A stretch of DNA of 64,000 bases from Oncomelania hupensis (GCA_036898135.1 CM072516.1:25097744-25161743); one strand, 5' to 3'. Counted from the stretch's first letter, positions 43,076-55,305 are shown. Notes: a model not told the origin generated them from the letters alone. A program made the numbers and translations.

Positions 43076-43926
43076 ACAGCTCTACTTTGGAAAGAGTAAC
43101 GTTTAGTTGTAACTTTATTTTTTAGGGGTGCAACACTCACTGTAAAAGTAACAATGATCTGTCGAGAGGGCGTGGGTCCTTTTAAATTAACAGTGGTTTA
43201 AAAAAAAAAGAAGTAATCTCGTCGTGGTTGGCGTTGCACTGCAGCTAACGGACGTTCCCTGTGCTGACAATGTGCAGCAGAGTGTTGGTTACATTTCAAC
43301 CACAGGCAGTTGTGGCTAAAGAATAGCCTATGCGCCTGGCTCTGTTTACACGTCTCTCTTTCCTTAGACTGTTTTATTGAAACTTTGACCTCGGGGTGGG
43401 GTTTGGGTTGAATGTGGGGAGGGGGAAATGTGAAGGGGAGGAGGGCGAAGGTATGTAAGCTAATGCATTAAACAAAATTTTAATTGAGTACATAATGCTG
43501 CGAATGATAAAACCATACTTTACTATCCTCGTGTCTAAACCACGAGCACCTGTGGTTTAACCATGGCGAACGGAACGTGCGCAGTTACTCTCACAGACCA
43601 ACTTCCGTCTCTCAAGAGCCCTCGCCCCCTCTTCCCCCCCTCCCCCCTCCTCTCCTACACCAACCTCTACCCCGCCACCCTCTCTTCCCATCTTAACCCA
43701 ACGGCCATCATTAGCAGCAGCCTCGACAAAGTTGTCCTGCGATCGGCAGCATCAGTCGCGAAGATGACAATGCAGCGTACGTGCGCTGGTTGAAAAGTTA
43801 GTTGAGACCGTAGACTGTATTTACATTTATATTGCCAGTCGCATAAGCCTATTTCCCTCTCTTGCCTCTCATAAAGATAGATTTCCATCATTATAATTTT
43901 CCTGCCAGTTTTGTCAACATTGTTTA
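43076..43926. other. Unassigned DNA
   Basis: A plus-strand frame at 43563-43793 starts in a fair context but shows no domain and is proline/serine-rich by composition. I do not call it a gene. Confidence 0.4.
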
Positions 43927-44350
43927 ATATGCTAGTATGGAATTCCCTTTGTAAAATAGTTATTTTTACCACGTTCAGCTAAATAATCTTTATTTAGAAG
44001 CATATTTTCTAAATAATGATTTGTTCACAATGTAAGATTTATCTAAATAATATATTTTGTCGGTAAATAACTTATTATTTACATAAACAAAATATTGTTT
44101 AAGTAAAAAAAACATGAAATAGGTAAATAATGCATTGTGGTTGCTAAATAAGGAATTATTTATCTAAATAATGCATTAATTAGCAGATTGTGCAAAATAA
44201 TGTATTATTTAAAAATCTTTAAAAATAAAGATTTGTTTACCTATGTAATGCATTATTTAGCAGAATTTGCTTAAGAATTTATGCTTTAGGAGATGTTCTA
44301 AATAATGCATTATTTCCGTAAACATTTTTATTGTTTAGGGACTACAGTTT
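43927..44350 (+). repeat. Left arm of a large inverted repeat
   Basis: From TATGGAATTCCCTTTG to TTTTATTGTTTAGGGACT. It is packed with TAAATAATGCATTATTTAG-like units. Reverse complement of the right arm (45610-46440) in the same order: GGAATTCCC, ACGTTCAGCTAAATAATC, AAGCATATTTT, GGTAAATAA, GCTAAATAAGGAATTATTTA, TTAGCAGATTGTG. Confidence 0.85.
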
Positions 44351-44404
44351 TTATAATTTCATGGATTTGCAGATACACGTCGTATTACTCTAAGGTTGGC
44401 CTCG

Positions 44405-44762
44405 TATTACTCTGGGGTGGCCTCGTGGCGCAGTGGATAAGTCGCCGGTTTCCTATGCCGAAGGTCGCGGGTTCGATTCCTACGGGTACGAGACTATTGA
44501 GGTCACCGAGGGTTTTCTCCGGGCACTCCGGTTTCCTCCCTCCCTTCAATAATGGTACAGGATGCAGTCAGTATAAAAATTTCAAAAATAAAAATCCGAT
44601 TTTCTTCCGTCTTCTAACAGCGATCTCCCTGCCTTTACAACACCTGTTTGAGTGATGTATGTGTATTTGGTGTGTGTGAGGGTAAATGAGACAGGTGAGC
44701 GTGTATGTTGGTATAGATCGACGCGCTTTGAGCCTTGGGGAAAGGCGCGTACATAGCATCCT

Positions 44763-44824
<62 letters not shown>
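44405..44824 (+). mobile_element. tRNA-derived SINE with conserved central domain and (ATT)n tail
   Basis: Head 44410-44492: GGCCTCGTGGCGCAGTGGAT (A-box) and a perfect B-box GGGTTCGATTCC. The anticodon loop TTCCTAT would read Arg(CCT), with 4 of 5 stem pairs. The central block GGGTTTTCTCCGGGCACTCC is at 44511-44530. The 3' end has GCGCTTTGAGCC and AAGGCGCGT, which can pair, before the (ATT)n tail (44764-44824). It lies in the loop of the inverted repeat 43927-46440. Confidence 0.8.
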
Positions 44825-44826
<2 letters not shown>

Positions 44827-44969
44827 GGTTGTGTATAGTGATAAAGAAAATTGGAAAATCGTGATTTTACGCTGTTTTGCGATTTAAAATTAGGCAACTG
44901 TTTATTTTAGTCTATTTTTATATGTTCGCAACAGTATTAATTTTCGAAACTGCAACGTTAATGGTTCAG

Positions 44970-45165
44970 GCACACACCGACTCAACCAAAGCTTTTAGGT
45001 TTTGAAGCTAGTACAGCCAGGCTAGCTATAAATAGCTTTGCAAGTGCTATTCTTTCCTTTCCTTTCACTGAAAGGGAGGGTCTAGGCAAGCTATAAATAG
45101 CCAGCAAAATGTGGGAGAACCTAAGAGTGCTGCTCACATAGGCATTGAACTGCTGTGGGCAAAGA
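44970..45165. repeat. ~200-bp repeat with two TATA palindromes (copy 2)
   Basis: Matches 9257-9462. The palindromes AGCTATAAATAGCT (45024-45037) and AGCTATAAATAGC (45089-45101) are kept. Confidence 0.75.
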
Positions 45166-45609
45166 GGGATCCCATCATCATTACTACATTGGCGGGATTA
45201 TCTTCAAAGTAAATAAACATGGAGAATTCGCAAGATAACGGTGATCTTGTGAAAAAAAATGGCAGAAACGTTGATTTCAATTTTTCAACAATTCAATACT
45301 CCTGCTACTGCCACTTCTTCTATACCTATCTCTGTGTTTTGTGGTAAATAAATACAAAAAGAAAGCATACTTTTTTTCTTCTGATGGAGATACTAAAAAC
45401 GCTTAACACTTCCGCACAAAACTGACCTTGACTCTTCGTTTGTGTCTGTGTTATCTTCGAATCTGTGGAATAATTTATGTTGAAAAATAATTAATTAACA
45501 CAAATTTGAGATACACAGTCTTTAGAAAGCTTGCATTTCATTATAGAAAGCAGTCAAATTATAAAACCAAGTTTTCTAGCGAATCCTAGAACCACCTAAA
45601 GAATGAAAA
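45166..45609. other. Unassigned DNA in the inverted-repeat loop
   Basis: AT-rich, no frame or repeat recognised. Confidence 0.4.
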
Positions 45610-46440
45610 TTTCAGTCCCTAAACAATGAATCCTTGTCATCTCCATCTTCCTATACGCTTGCGAAACATGGATCCTCACAGCATATCTACAACGAAAAAT
45701 ACAAAGCATAGAGGTGAGTTGCTACAAAAGACTTCTTGGCATTTCCTATACCCAGCACATCAACAACGACAAAGTCCGACAGACCATCACACAAGCCATT
45801 GGACAACGCGATGACCTGCTTACAGTGGTAAAGAAACGGAAAATCCAATGGTACGGCCACGTCAACAGATTATACGGCCTTCCAAAAACCATCCTGCAAG
45901 GCACAGTGCAAGGAGGTAGAAGAAAAGGGAGACCAAAAAAGTGGTGGGAGGACAACATTCGAGAATGGACTGAGCGAAGCTATCAGGGTTGCTGAGGACA
46001 GAGAAAGATGGAGTACGCTGGTTAAACGATCATCTGCTGTGCCCCAACGACTTCCGAGTTACTGGGTAGGATAGGAGGATAGAATAGGAAACAATAAATT
46101 TTTACATAAATAATGCATTATTTACAAACATTTTCTAAATAATACATTATTTTACACAATCTGCTAAATGATGTATTATATAGATAAATAATTCCTTATT
46201 TAGCAATTACATGTACAATGCCTTATTTACCTATATCATGGTTTATTTACCGAAACAATGTATTCTTTAGGTAAATAATAAGTTATTTGCGAAGAAAATA
46301 TATTATTTAGAGAAATCTGACAGACTATATAAAAAATATGCTTCAATATAAAGATTATTTAGCTGAACGTAGTAAACAAAAAACACCGAAAAATTAAATA
46401 TTTAAAAAAGGGAATTCCATAGTTTGGGCATACTGGTGTA
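45610..46440 (-). repeat. Right arm of the large inverted repeat (split by a LINE)
   Basis: Outer part 46089-46440 and inner end 45610-45630 (AGTCCCTAAACAATGAA) together mirror the left arm 43927-44350. The GGATA-tailed LINE at 45631-46088 sits between them. Confidence 0.82.
45631..46088 (+). mobile_element. GGATA-tailed LINE, copy inside the inverted-repeat arm
   Basis: Polymerase C-terminal region (LLGISYTQH, HDDLL-like RDDLLTVVKKRKIQWYGH, GRRKGRPKKWWEDNIREW) with a small deletion after EWT. The tail is imperfect (GGGTAGGATAGGAGGATAG). It is flanked by a 10-bp near-identical duplication, AAACAATGAA / AAACAATAAA (45621-45630 and 46089-46098). Confidence 0.82.
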
Positions 46441-46508
46441 ATTTCGACATTATAAATGTATATTCTCCGTCGCTTAAGTCTTTTTTCCCTCCATTTCATG
46501 TTTACAAC

Positions 46509-46509
<1 letters not shown>

Positions 46510-46572
<63 letters not shown>

Positions 46573-46621
46573 CTCTCTGTCTGTCTGTCTGTCTCTGTCT
46601 CTCTCTCTCTCTCTGTCTCTC

Positions 46622-46668
<47 letters not shown>
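46510..46668. repeat. (CT)n microsatellite with CTGT steps
   Basis: Long CT tract. Frames on both strands through it are artefacts. Confidence 0.95.
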
Positions 46669-47631
<963 letters not shown>

Positions 47632-48447
47632 GGTCCCGTCCTATGAAAGTCTTTCCCAACCTTCCATCACGCATATATCCCACCCATGCCGGCACTACTT
47701 TGGCCCATGGCCCATCACTCAAGGTTCAATCACCGTGGGTATTAAATAACCAACGCTGCTACTATCGCCCCAGTGATTGCATTTGCCATTCACTATCACT
47801 ACACACCTCTCTCTGTAATATTGATTAATTTCCCACAGCTATTAAAAGCTTGGGAACTATTGTTTTGGGGCTCTGTCCTTCTGGCTGTCATCTTTAAGCA
47901 CTTTTTTCTTCTGAAACTAATGAATGGATTTCTTGGAAACTTGGTAAGTGGTCAGGACAGAATGACCCCTAAAACATGACAATAATAATAATAATATAAA
48001 AAAAAGCAACTGCCCTCTCTCCTCCTGCGACCTACTTTCCACTAAACTCAGTGATTCAGTACATGGCCATGATCTTCCACCCTCTGGAATCCGAATGCTG
48101 GCCGGAATAAAACTGCCACACTGCACTCGCCCAGCACAAACTCCAAACTACAGCGTGCAGTGTCACTTGCTAGTTTTCATAGACGTTGGTAGGCCTACCT
48201 ACCCCCTTTCTTTTGTCTGTTGTCTTGCAGTTCAGAGGCTGTGTTACGCAGTGTTGTGAGGGGGGGGGGGGGGAGTGGTCCATATAGCATCAAGTGCTGG
48301 ACCCTCTCGGGTGCAGAGTTCCTTCGCGTGCACTTCAGTTGTTAATCTGCATAACTTAATCTAGTGATTAAATCAATAGATGTATTGATGATGATGATGA
48401 TGATGATGACGACGATGGTGGTGTTGATGATGGTGATAGTAATGCTG

Positions 48448-48509
<62 letters not shown>

Positions 48510-49176
48510 CAAATATATATGCGGTTTTTTTTTTTTGCAATGCTTAATTCCCGAACACTGTGGGCTCACAGTGCACAATAACAACATTTAAGACAAGATT
48601 AAAATAGCCAGGATCGTTCACCATAAGGTACATATACACATGGCCATCATCATTCATTACACATTTATATTGGATACCATCAGAAGATAAAGAAAGACTA
48701 AAGCCATATAGGTACTGATCAAAATAGGACATTGACGGTTTATGAAAATGAAAACGAATTAATTTTACAATAGAACTAACAGTACTAGATCTTCAAAACG
48801 TCACACGATCGTTCATATAATACTGTTTTGAGCAGCGTGGTGCAATGGTTCATTGTTTTGTATTGTATAGTATAGTATTGTACTGTATTGTATTGTATCG
48901 TGTCATATATGATGTAACGTAGCTGATTGCCGCCAACCCCCTCTTAAGTTACAGCCCGTCAATGACGACTATGATGTGGAAGACTCTGGAAATATTGCCG
49001 ATTTTGCATGTAAGTTGTTAGTCACCTGATCTCTCCTCCTGTATAATTGTTTGTCAGCCTCTCCCCACCGCCACCATATACCCTACCCGTACCCCCACCC
49101 ATCCTCTCTCTCACTCTCTCTCTCTCTCTCTCTTTCCTGGTAACAGAGAAAAAGAAGAGGAAGGCGATGACTGTTT
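47632..49176. other. Unassigned DNA with simple repeats
   Basis: Poly(G) at 48257-48274, (GAT)n/(TAA)n at 48386-48510, (TATTG)-like units at 48861-48905, CT tract near 49104-49133. A tRNA A-box-like string (GTGGTGCAATGGTTC) at 48838-48853 is too short to call. Confidence 0.4.
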
Positions 49177-49711
49177 CCACACCCGATACACATTGGTCGA
49201 ACGCTACCAGAAGCATGCGTTATTAGTCGCCTCAACAGGCGATAAAGCATGCTCCCATGCTTCAGAGCATTGCTTTATATACGCTTCAAGCTCTATAGTC
49301 ACGGAAAAAGCGCTATTTCACTGCAGTGAACTCATGAAAATAGAAAAATGTAAGTTTCGTCTCCTCTAGGGGACGAATTAGGTCAAACTGTATTAGTTTC
49401 TAGGTCAACTGTCTTTTACGAACCGTTTGACAATGTTTTTGAACCGTTTGTTGACGCCGGATAGTGTCCTCACTTGGTTTCATGCAATTTAAGAATCCAA
49501 CAAGGCAATTGGGTTTTTGAGACGGAAAGAGCGGAATGTTGTAGAGCAACATTCTGTATATATTTACAGTGAAATTGCGCTTTTTCCGTCACTATAGCGC
49601 TTGAAGCGTGTAGGAAGCAGTGCTATGAAGCATGAGAGCATGGTTTATCGCCTGTTGAGGCGACTAGTAAAACATGCTTCTGGCAGCCTTCGACCAATGT
49701 GTACCGGGTGG
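49177..49711. mobile_element. Fold-back element with ~148-bp terminal inverted repeats
   Basis: The left arm 49177-49325 and right arm 49566-49711 are reverse complements over nearly their whole length. Shared landmarks are CACATTGGTCGAA, CCAGAAGCATG, AGTCGCCTCAACAGGCGATA, GCTTCAAGC and GGAAAAAGCGC. The 240-bp middle has no frame. Each arm contains its own hairpin (TCGCCT/AGGCGA). No clear target duplication found. Confidence 0.75.
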
Positions 49712-49862
49712 TTTTCAAAGGATAGGTCTCGTTATATATGTAGGCTGAGACTGAAGAGGGAGAGCACCACCACCGCTGGACCCTATAAAACAATAACTAA
49801 CTAAGAGCACCGCCAAAGGTTCGGCTACGCTGAATAGCATTGCATTCTCTACCAACACTGAC

Positions 49863-50012
49863 CTTTTTATCCTCTTTGCGCACGGCCTCGAAGATCTTCC
49901 ACACCATCTCGGGACCTGCGCTGCCCGTCTGGCGGCCGATGTCGAAGTAGCCATTGATGGGGTTGATGTTGTCGGGGATGATGGAATGCTTCAGCATGGA
50001 GAACATCTCCAT
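49863..50012 (-). CDS. First coding exon of an SCYL2-like pseudokinase
   Basis: SCYL2 proteins are kinase-like, probably inactive proteins of clathrin-coated vesicles and endosome/Golgi traffic. Here 50 codons start at an ATG in an ideal context (CACCATGG). They run to a splice donor AAG|GTCAGT (intron bases at 49862-49857), phase 0. The peptide contains NPINGYFDIGRQ and SAGPEMVWKIF. This aligns with the SCYL2 N-terminus, where an NP(I/V)xxxFD(I/V)GR segment precedes an SxGxxxxWKIF segment at the start of the kinase-like domain. The rest of the protein would lie at lower coordinates; I found no further exon in the window, so the first intron is long or leaves the window. The frame is open upstream of the ATG (SCT), which allows a longer N-terminus (see 50762-51233). 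Assignment rests on about 30 residues. Confidence 0.62.
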
Positions 50013-50135
50013 GGTGCAGCTGCACAATCTACACCCTCGCCGCCGCCGTCTGTCGTTGCTGCCGCCGCTGCCGCTGCTGTTGTTGGACAGAGAACGAAAT
50101 TGGATTGAATGGAATTGGCTTAAATTAAATCGAAT

Positions 50136-50141
<6 letters not shown>

Positions 50142-50219
<78 letters not shown>
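50142..50219. repeat. (AT)n-(GT)n microsatellite
   Basis: TA dinucleotide tract passing directly into a GT tract, about 130 bp upstream of the SCYL2-like ATG on its strand. Confidence 0.95.
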
Positions 50220-50221
<2 letters not shown>

Positions 50222-50273
50222 GTTGTGTGCACATTCAATCAGCTGTGTGTGTATTAGACATACGTCATCTGTG

Positions 50274-50415
50274 CTAAGCAGCCATTGTTTTTGTGTAACC
50301 TCCTCTGTCTCTGTACTTTGTCTCTGCCTCTCTCTGTTTCTCTCTCTCTTCTCTGTCTGTATCTGTCTCTGTCTCTTAATATATAAAACAGAGAGACAGA
50401 GACAGACAGTGAGAG

Positions 50416-50484
<69 letters not shown>

Positions 50485-50520
50485 GACAGATGAAGTTACA
50501 CAAAAACAATGGCTGCTTAG
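50274..50520. repeat. Near-perfect 247-bp palindrome
   Basis: The arms 50274-50313 and 50481-50520 are reverse complements at 38 of 40 positions (CTAAGCAGCCATTG at one end, CAATGGCTGCTTAG at the other). The interior, CT-rich on the left and GA-rich on the right, is also complementary around an ATATAT centre. Confidence 0.9.
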
Positions 50521-50761
50521 CTTACGAGAGAATAATAATGACGCTTTCCTTTTTATATGCCCTTTAAATTTAATATAAGACAGGGGTATTCTGAGTGGAC
50601 GAGAGGGTAAGCCGCATACAAAGGAATTAAATAAGATTTTAAATATTTCCTCCCTGGACCTTTTCAGATATATGAAATATATTTTAAATTATCAAATCCC
50701 TTGATGTTTTTGTTTGTTTTTAGGATACTCGACAGTGCCCCCAAACTACAGAAAAACTGAC

Positions 50762-51233
50762 CTGCTCGAGCGTGCTCGACGTTGTTTTTTCTCCTTGGGT
50801 GGTGGAGAGTGTTCTGGCTGTTGCGGTGGATCTGGCTGCGGCGAGACACTGATGACGCGGTCTGAGTCCTCGGGATGCTGCGCTCGCCATTCCTGCGTAG
50901 CAGCCCTGGAGGCACGGCTGAGGCTGCTGCGGCTGGCGGGCCCGCTGCTGGTGAAGGCGGTGAGCGCAGTGACGTTGACGTTGAAGTTGCTCAGTCGGCG
51001 GACGCTGTGGAGGAGGTTGCCGCTGCTGCCGTGCGGGGAGAGATTGAAGTTGCTCAGTCGCCGTAGGTTTGTGCTGCTGCCGTGCGTGCTGAGGTTGAAG
51101 TTGCTCAGCCTCCGGATGTTGGTGCTGATGCTACGACTAACACTACTACCGTTCACGTCGAGCCCCCAATCCTGCAGCATGGGCCTGGGAAGGGGCGTAG
51201 CGACGACGAGGATGGCAGTAGCGGCAGCAAACA
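50762..51233 (-). CDS. Possible exon with RRLSNFN repeats, unknown protein
   Basis: On the minus strand a frame of about 157 codons is open between a possible acceptor (TGCTGCTGCTGTTGTAG, ending at 51234) and a possible donor GAGCAG|GTCAGT (50756-50761). It starts with a hydrophobic stretch (LFAAATAILVV). Three spaced RRLSNFN motifs follow; RRLS is a basophilic-kinase type site. The end is Ser/Pro/Lys-rich (HSPPPKEKKQRRARSS). DNA behind the repeats is a 57-66-bp tandem unit. Ending in phase 2, it would join in frame to the SCYL2-like exon at an AG just before CTGCACCATGG. The polypyrimidine tract there is poor. It could be an N-terminal extension, another gene or chance; no family recognised. 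Confidence 0.35.
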
Positions 51234-51489
51234 GCTACAACAGCAGCAGCAACGAGGGTGGTGAGCGCTCACATGCACCACCACCAATGACGAGGGAGAC
51301 TCGAACGCTCGTACATTGCAATGCTTCAGATGGGTCAACACACCTCAAATCACCACTGGAGTTAGAGTGTTGTCATTTTAACATTACTTCACCCTTGTAA
51401 TCTGCACAGTGTGCACCAAAACCCCACACACACTCACATTGAAGACTTGATTAATTTGTAGCCATAAAAAAACACATTAACTTCTGAAA

Positions 51490-51770
51490 AAAAGGAAAAT
51501 AAGTTTGTTTCTTAAAACCTCGGCTCTGAAATAATAAAAATAAGTTTGTCCTTTAAAACTTCAAACATCGGCTCTGAAATAATTACAATAAATTTGTCTT
51601 TTAAAATGTCCATGCTCAGCTCGGAAATAATAAAATAAGTTTATCGTTAAAAATCTGAACCTTGGCTCTGGAAAAAAAAGCTTTAAAAACGTTTATCTTA
51701 TAAAATTTGATATCTCGCGTCTGAGGTAATGATCACAAGTTTATCACGAAAAATTGAAAGCCTCGCAATC
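51490..51770. repeat. Degenerate ~60-bp tandem repeat
   Basis: Five diverged units of the type AAGTTTGTCTTTTAAAACYT, CGGCTCTGAAATAATAA. Old array. Confidence 0.65.
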
Positions 51771-52261
51771 ACACGATCCTAACACTTTTCAAGTTCAGGA
51801 AAGTTTCCACGGCCTTATTTCGTCAACATGCGTTTCACTAGTCATAATCACAGCTTTTTGTATTTATTTATTTATTTACTTTCATCGCTTTGTGTCTTAT
51901 TTATTTATTTACAAATTTATTTTTATGGTTTGGTATCTTTCTTTCTTTCTTTATTAAACAATTTTGTATGAAGACAAGAAGACGTCTACCTACCACAAAA
52001 ATACAAGAGGCTAGAAGTGTTGAGCAATATCTACATAACTATAGAAATGTGGAAGTGTGGTAAAAGTATTCAGTCCATGCATCGTCACCACATACTAGAA
52101 TGCCGCCGCCACTGAATCACAGTGCTCCGTTGATAAGAGCTGGGTCACAAAAGGAGATAATTGCAGAAAGCATCCTCAGAGACTAGGAACGATACTACAT
52201 CAAAGACAAGCAATGTCTGCTTGACATGCATCACAAAAGTCACTGAGTGTAAAGTCGCACT

Positions 52262-52425
52262 GGAGCTTTAAGTCCCAACGTGTAATACAGCTTACCACTT
52301 TTTTTGAAGTCCGAAATATGTAACAGCACGATCAAATTTTAAATCCGAAATTGTAATTCACCATCCAGCTTTTCTTTAAAGTCCGAAATTGTAATAGACC
52401 GCCCAGCCTTTAATTTATGTATGGC
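52262..52425. repeat. Degenerate ~48-bp tandem repeat
   Basis: Three to four units carrying TTTAAAGTCCGAAATTGTAA and CCAGCTTT. Confidence 0.6.
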
Positions 52426-53419
52426 ATGAAAACAGCATTTAACTTTGAAAGTGAAATTTCACACCCCGAGATTTATTTCCAGCTGAAATAGCCCATCAGG
52501 TTTTCTCACGTCTGTCCAGTACAGACCTTAAAAGCACATCAGAACTTAACACGGTCACATAATACTGCCGACCGACGTCAATACGAAATATGTATTGTGT
52601 ATACAATGTGTGTGCATCGAGTAATGGATACTGCGTGGGAATCAATGTTGAATGATAGCTTCACTTCAGAGGTTGGCTTGTTACAGCTGTTTCTGAAAAA
52701 CAAAATCAAAAGAAATATATTTTTTTAAACTTCGCCGTAGCAAGACAACAAATAAACAAGCAAGCAAAACACAACAACAAAACAAAACACTAACTAATAA
52801 TAGGAATAATTGCAAGGAACCAAGATAACTTGACATCACAAGTTTATACCAAATCACAAACACACGAACGCACACACAAACGGAATATTTCGCAGACTTC
52901 CTCATAAAACAAGCACTATAGGTTACAATAAGAAGCAGCTGGTTTTTCTTCAAAACCAATTAGTTAACTAATTAACTAGCATGCAACAACAAAGTCTATT
53001 ATTATCTACTGTCATCTGCTAGATATTAATTACTTTCTCTGTACCTCTACTGATAATTAATAAATCAACATTATTTAAACACAAAATAAACAGAGGTTTA
53101 AGAAAAAAAGGACTCTGATTTGAAATATTTCGTTTTGCCGAGCTCGGTTATTTGTATAATGTTTATCGGGTATGTATACAGATGGGTTTAGGCCTCCATG
53201 AGTACCATCACAACTTATCGATCGTAACATTATACACATCGGTGGCCTGACACATCATTTCAATTTATCAGCCAAATTCCACGCACCAAAATCGATACAC
53301 CAAAATAAGCCAAATGCTGACAAAATGCATGAAGGCTACCTTCGTTCACATATTGTCTATGCTACCTATCTCTTGTTCTGAACATTACATTTATTTACTG
53401 TCGTGATGCCGTGACGGAA

Positions 53420-53420
<1 letters not shown>
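52426..53420. other. Unassigned AT-rich DNA
   Basis: No gene or repeat recognised. Confidence 0.4.
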
Positions 53421-53489
<69 letters not shown>

Positions 53490-53528
53490 TGATGATAAGG
53501 ATAATGATCATCATCATCATCATCATGG
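53421..53528. repeat. (TAA)n-(GAT)n-(CAT)n microsatellite
   Basis: Trinucleotide tracts. The GAT and CAT parts around 53487-53525 are complementary and can fold. Confidence 0.95.
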
Positions 53529-53765
53529 ATGCCACATAGGTGTTTTTCTTCTAAATCAGACTCCAAGAACCGCGATCTGTCACGTAGGCTAAATCGAGCG
53601 CACCCAGTGCCACGAGTCCATAATAACAAGTTACAACTAGATCGGAACTAGTAACTATCCCTAAGTTACACAGTCAGCACCGATCTGGACATGCAGGTGG
53701 AAGTGCCAGAAGTTTCTTCAGTGGTGAAGAAATACTGTCGTTATGAAATAACAATACCGCTGAAG

Positions 53766-53898
53766 GTAACAAGAACACCATCATACCAACAACGGGGTAA
53801 AGTTGTGTGAGGGAGGAGACATTTGCAGAAATAACAAGAACACCATCATACCAACAAGGGGTTAAGTTGTGTGAGGGAGGAGACATTTGCAGAAATTA
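53766..53898 (+). repeat. 66-bp tandem duplication
   Basis: Two near-identical units starting TAACAAGAACACCATCATAC and ending GAGACATTTGCAGAAAT. Confidence 0.9.
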
Positions 53899-55246
53899 CG
53901 TTCAATGTTACTAAAATTATTTCTCGTGGGTTTGGAGGAATAATTTACAATCATTCCGGTAAAAAAGACATCAAAGAAGGATACAATTAACTACAAGCGT
54001 GCAATAAAAATTGTTTTAAAAAATAAGGTCGTTGCGATCCTTATTTCACGAGAATAACTGGCATATGTCGCCGCCCTTCGTTTCTTTTGTTTGTTACAGA
54101 TAACAAATAGAGTGCATTTTTCGGCTCAAAGAGCTACGCAAGGCACTTGCCGAAAACAGGATCTAAATCAACCTTTTTAGGGCGCCAAATTACAGTATCT
54201 CGCGCACTGTCGTAATTCCCCGGACAACTGAGCGACCGCGAATGACCAAGTGTGTAAGCGTCACGGCCTTTTGTGACAGAATGATCAGGTTCGTTTTGAT
54301 GGTGTGTAGTTTTGCAGGGCGTATTTCACTTCTCCCATGGCCCTCTTATATCTAAATGCGCAAAATGAGTTGTTCTGTTGACGTGAAATAAAATGCGGTA
54401 TGGAGTCTCTAGCACCAAAGACGTCTAGCATCCATCATTGTGATTATACACGTGCAAACAGAATAACTAGGGTTTATACCAGGATGCGACCCTGACGCAT
54501 TTATTTTTCACTTCCACGATGTGAACAGGTCTTCTGTTTGGTTAGGGCCGAATTGCCAGGTGCTATAACCGCGCTATAACCCAAAGCTTTTTTTTTTTTT
54601 TTTTTGCCTGGACCACGGTCAATACAGGCAGTAGCGATAGCACTCAGAATAAGAACACTAAGAGAAAACAGGGGTACAGGCGAATCAGCAAGTGCTGCTA
54701 TCCCGGAATAAGAAAATAAAGCTTTTTTTTTACTGTCGCTCCGAGAATACAAGCGGCAGTGGAATCATACAGACTTGACATTTACTTTGGCGGAGCGTAG
54801 TCCGCGTGCCCTGGGCATAATAGTGTGCCGACCACGCGGCTGTCTTAATTACTGACTCGCTGCCCGTGCTTGGTCGCATTTGCCTATGCACGCGCACGTC
54901 AACGGCCAGTCTGTCGCTCTGGCACCGTCTGACAGACACAAAGCCCACCGACTCACTAGTCAAACAACGACTATTGAAGTTTTCACTACGATGCTCCGAC
55001 TGTAGCCTAATGACTCTTTCAGTAACAGAGTCTTCGCGGAATGAACTGTTGCAACTATATATAAGGCGCGCTCAAAGCTTTCAAAGTATCTATAGGTAAG
55101 TTACACGTATGACCTTATTAATTCGAGGGCTAATCACTGGAAGCGACAGCCCCATCAAGGCACTGTTAGGGTAGGAATGCTTCAGCTTAATTCTGTTTCA
55201 TGATTACTTGCAAATAAAAACAAAATAAATATTTCTTTTAAAAATG
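53899..55246. other. Unassigned DNA including a diverged interspersed repeat
   Basis: 54115-54195 is a diverged third copy of the repeat at 20018 and 25345 (TTTTTCGGCTCAAAGAGC, GATCTAAATCAACC). Poly(T) at 54586-54605. No gene supported. Confidence 0.45.
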
Positions 55247-55256
55247 ATAATGATGT

Positions 55257-55305
<49 letters not shown>
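55247..55305. repeat. (GAT)n microsatellite
   Basis: ATG/GAT trinucleotide tract. Confidence 0.95.

Noticed and set aside
43563..43793. Plus-strand frame beginning MANGTCAV
   Set aside because: Start context is fair, but the composition is Pro/Ser low complexity and nothing downstream supports an exon.
48838..48905. Possible SINE with TATTG tail
   Set aside because: Only an A-box-like string and a short simple repeat; no B-box or second copy.
50714..51400. 228-codon plus-strand frame
   Set aside because: Leu/Arg/Cys-rich shadow of the minus-strand candidate exon with no domain; splice-like signals support the minus strand better.
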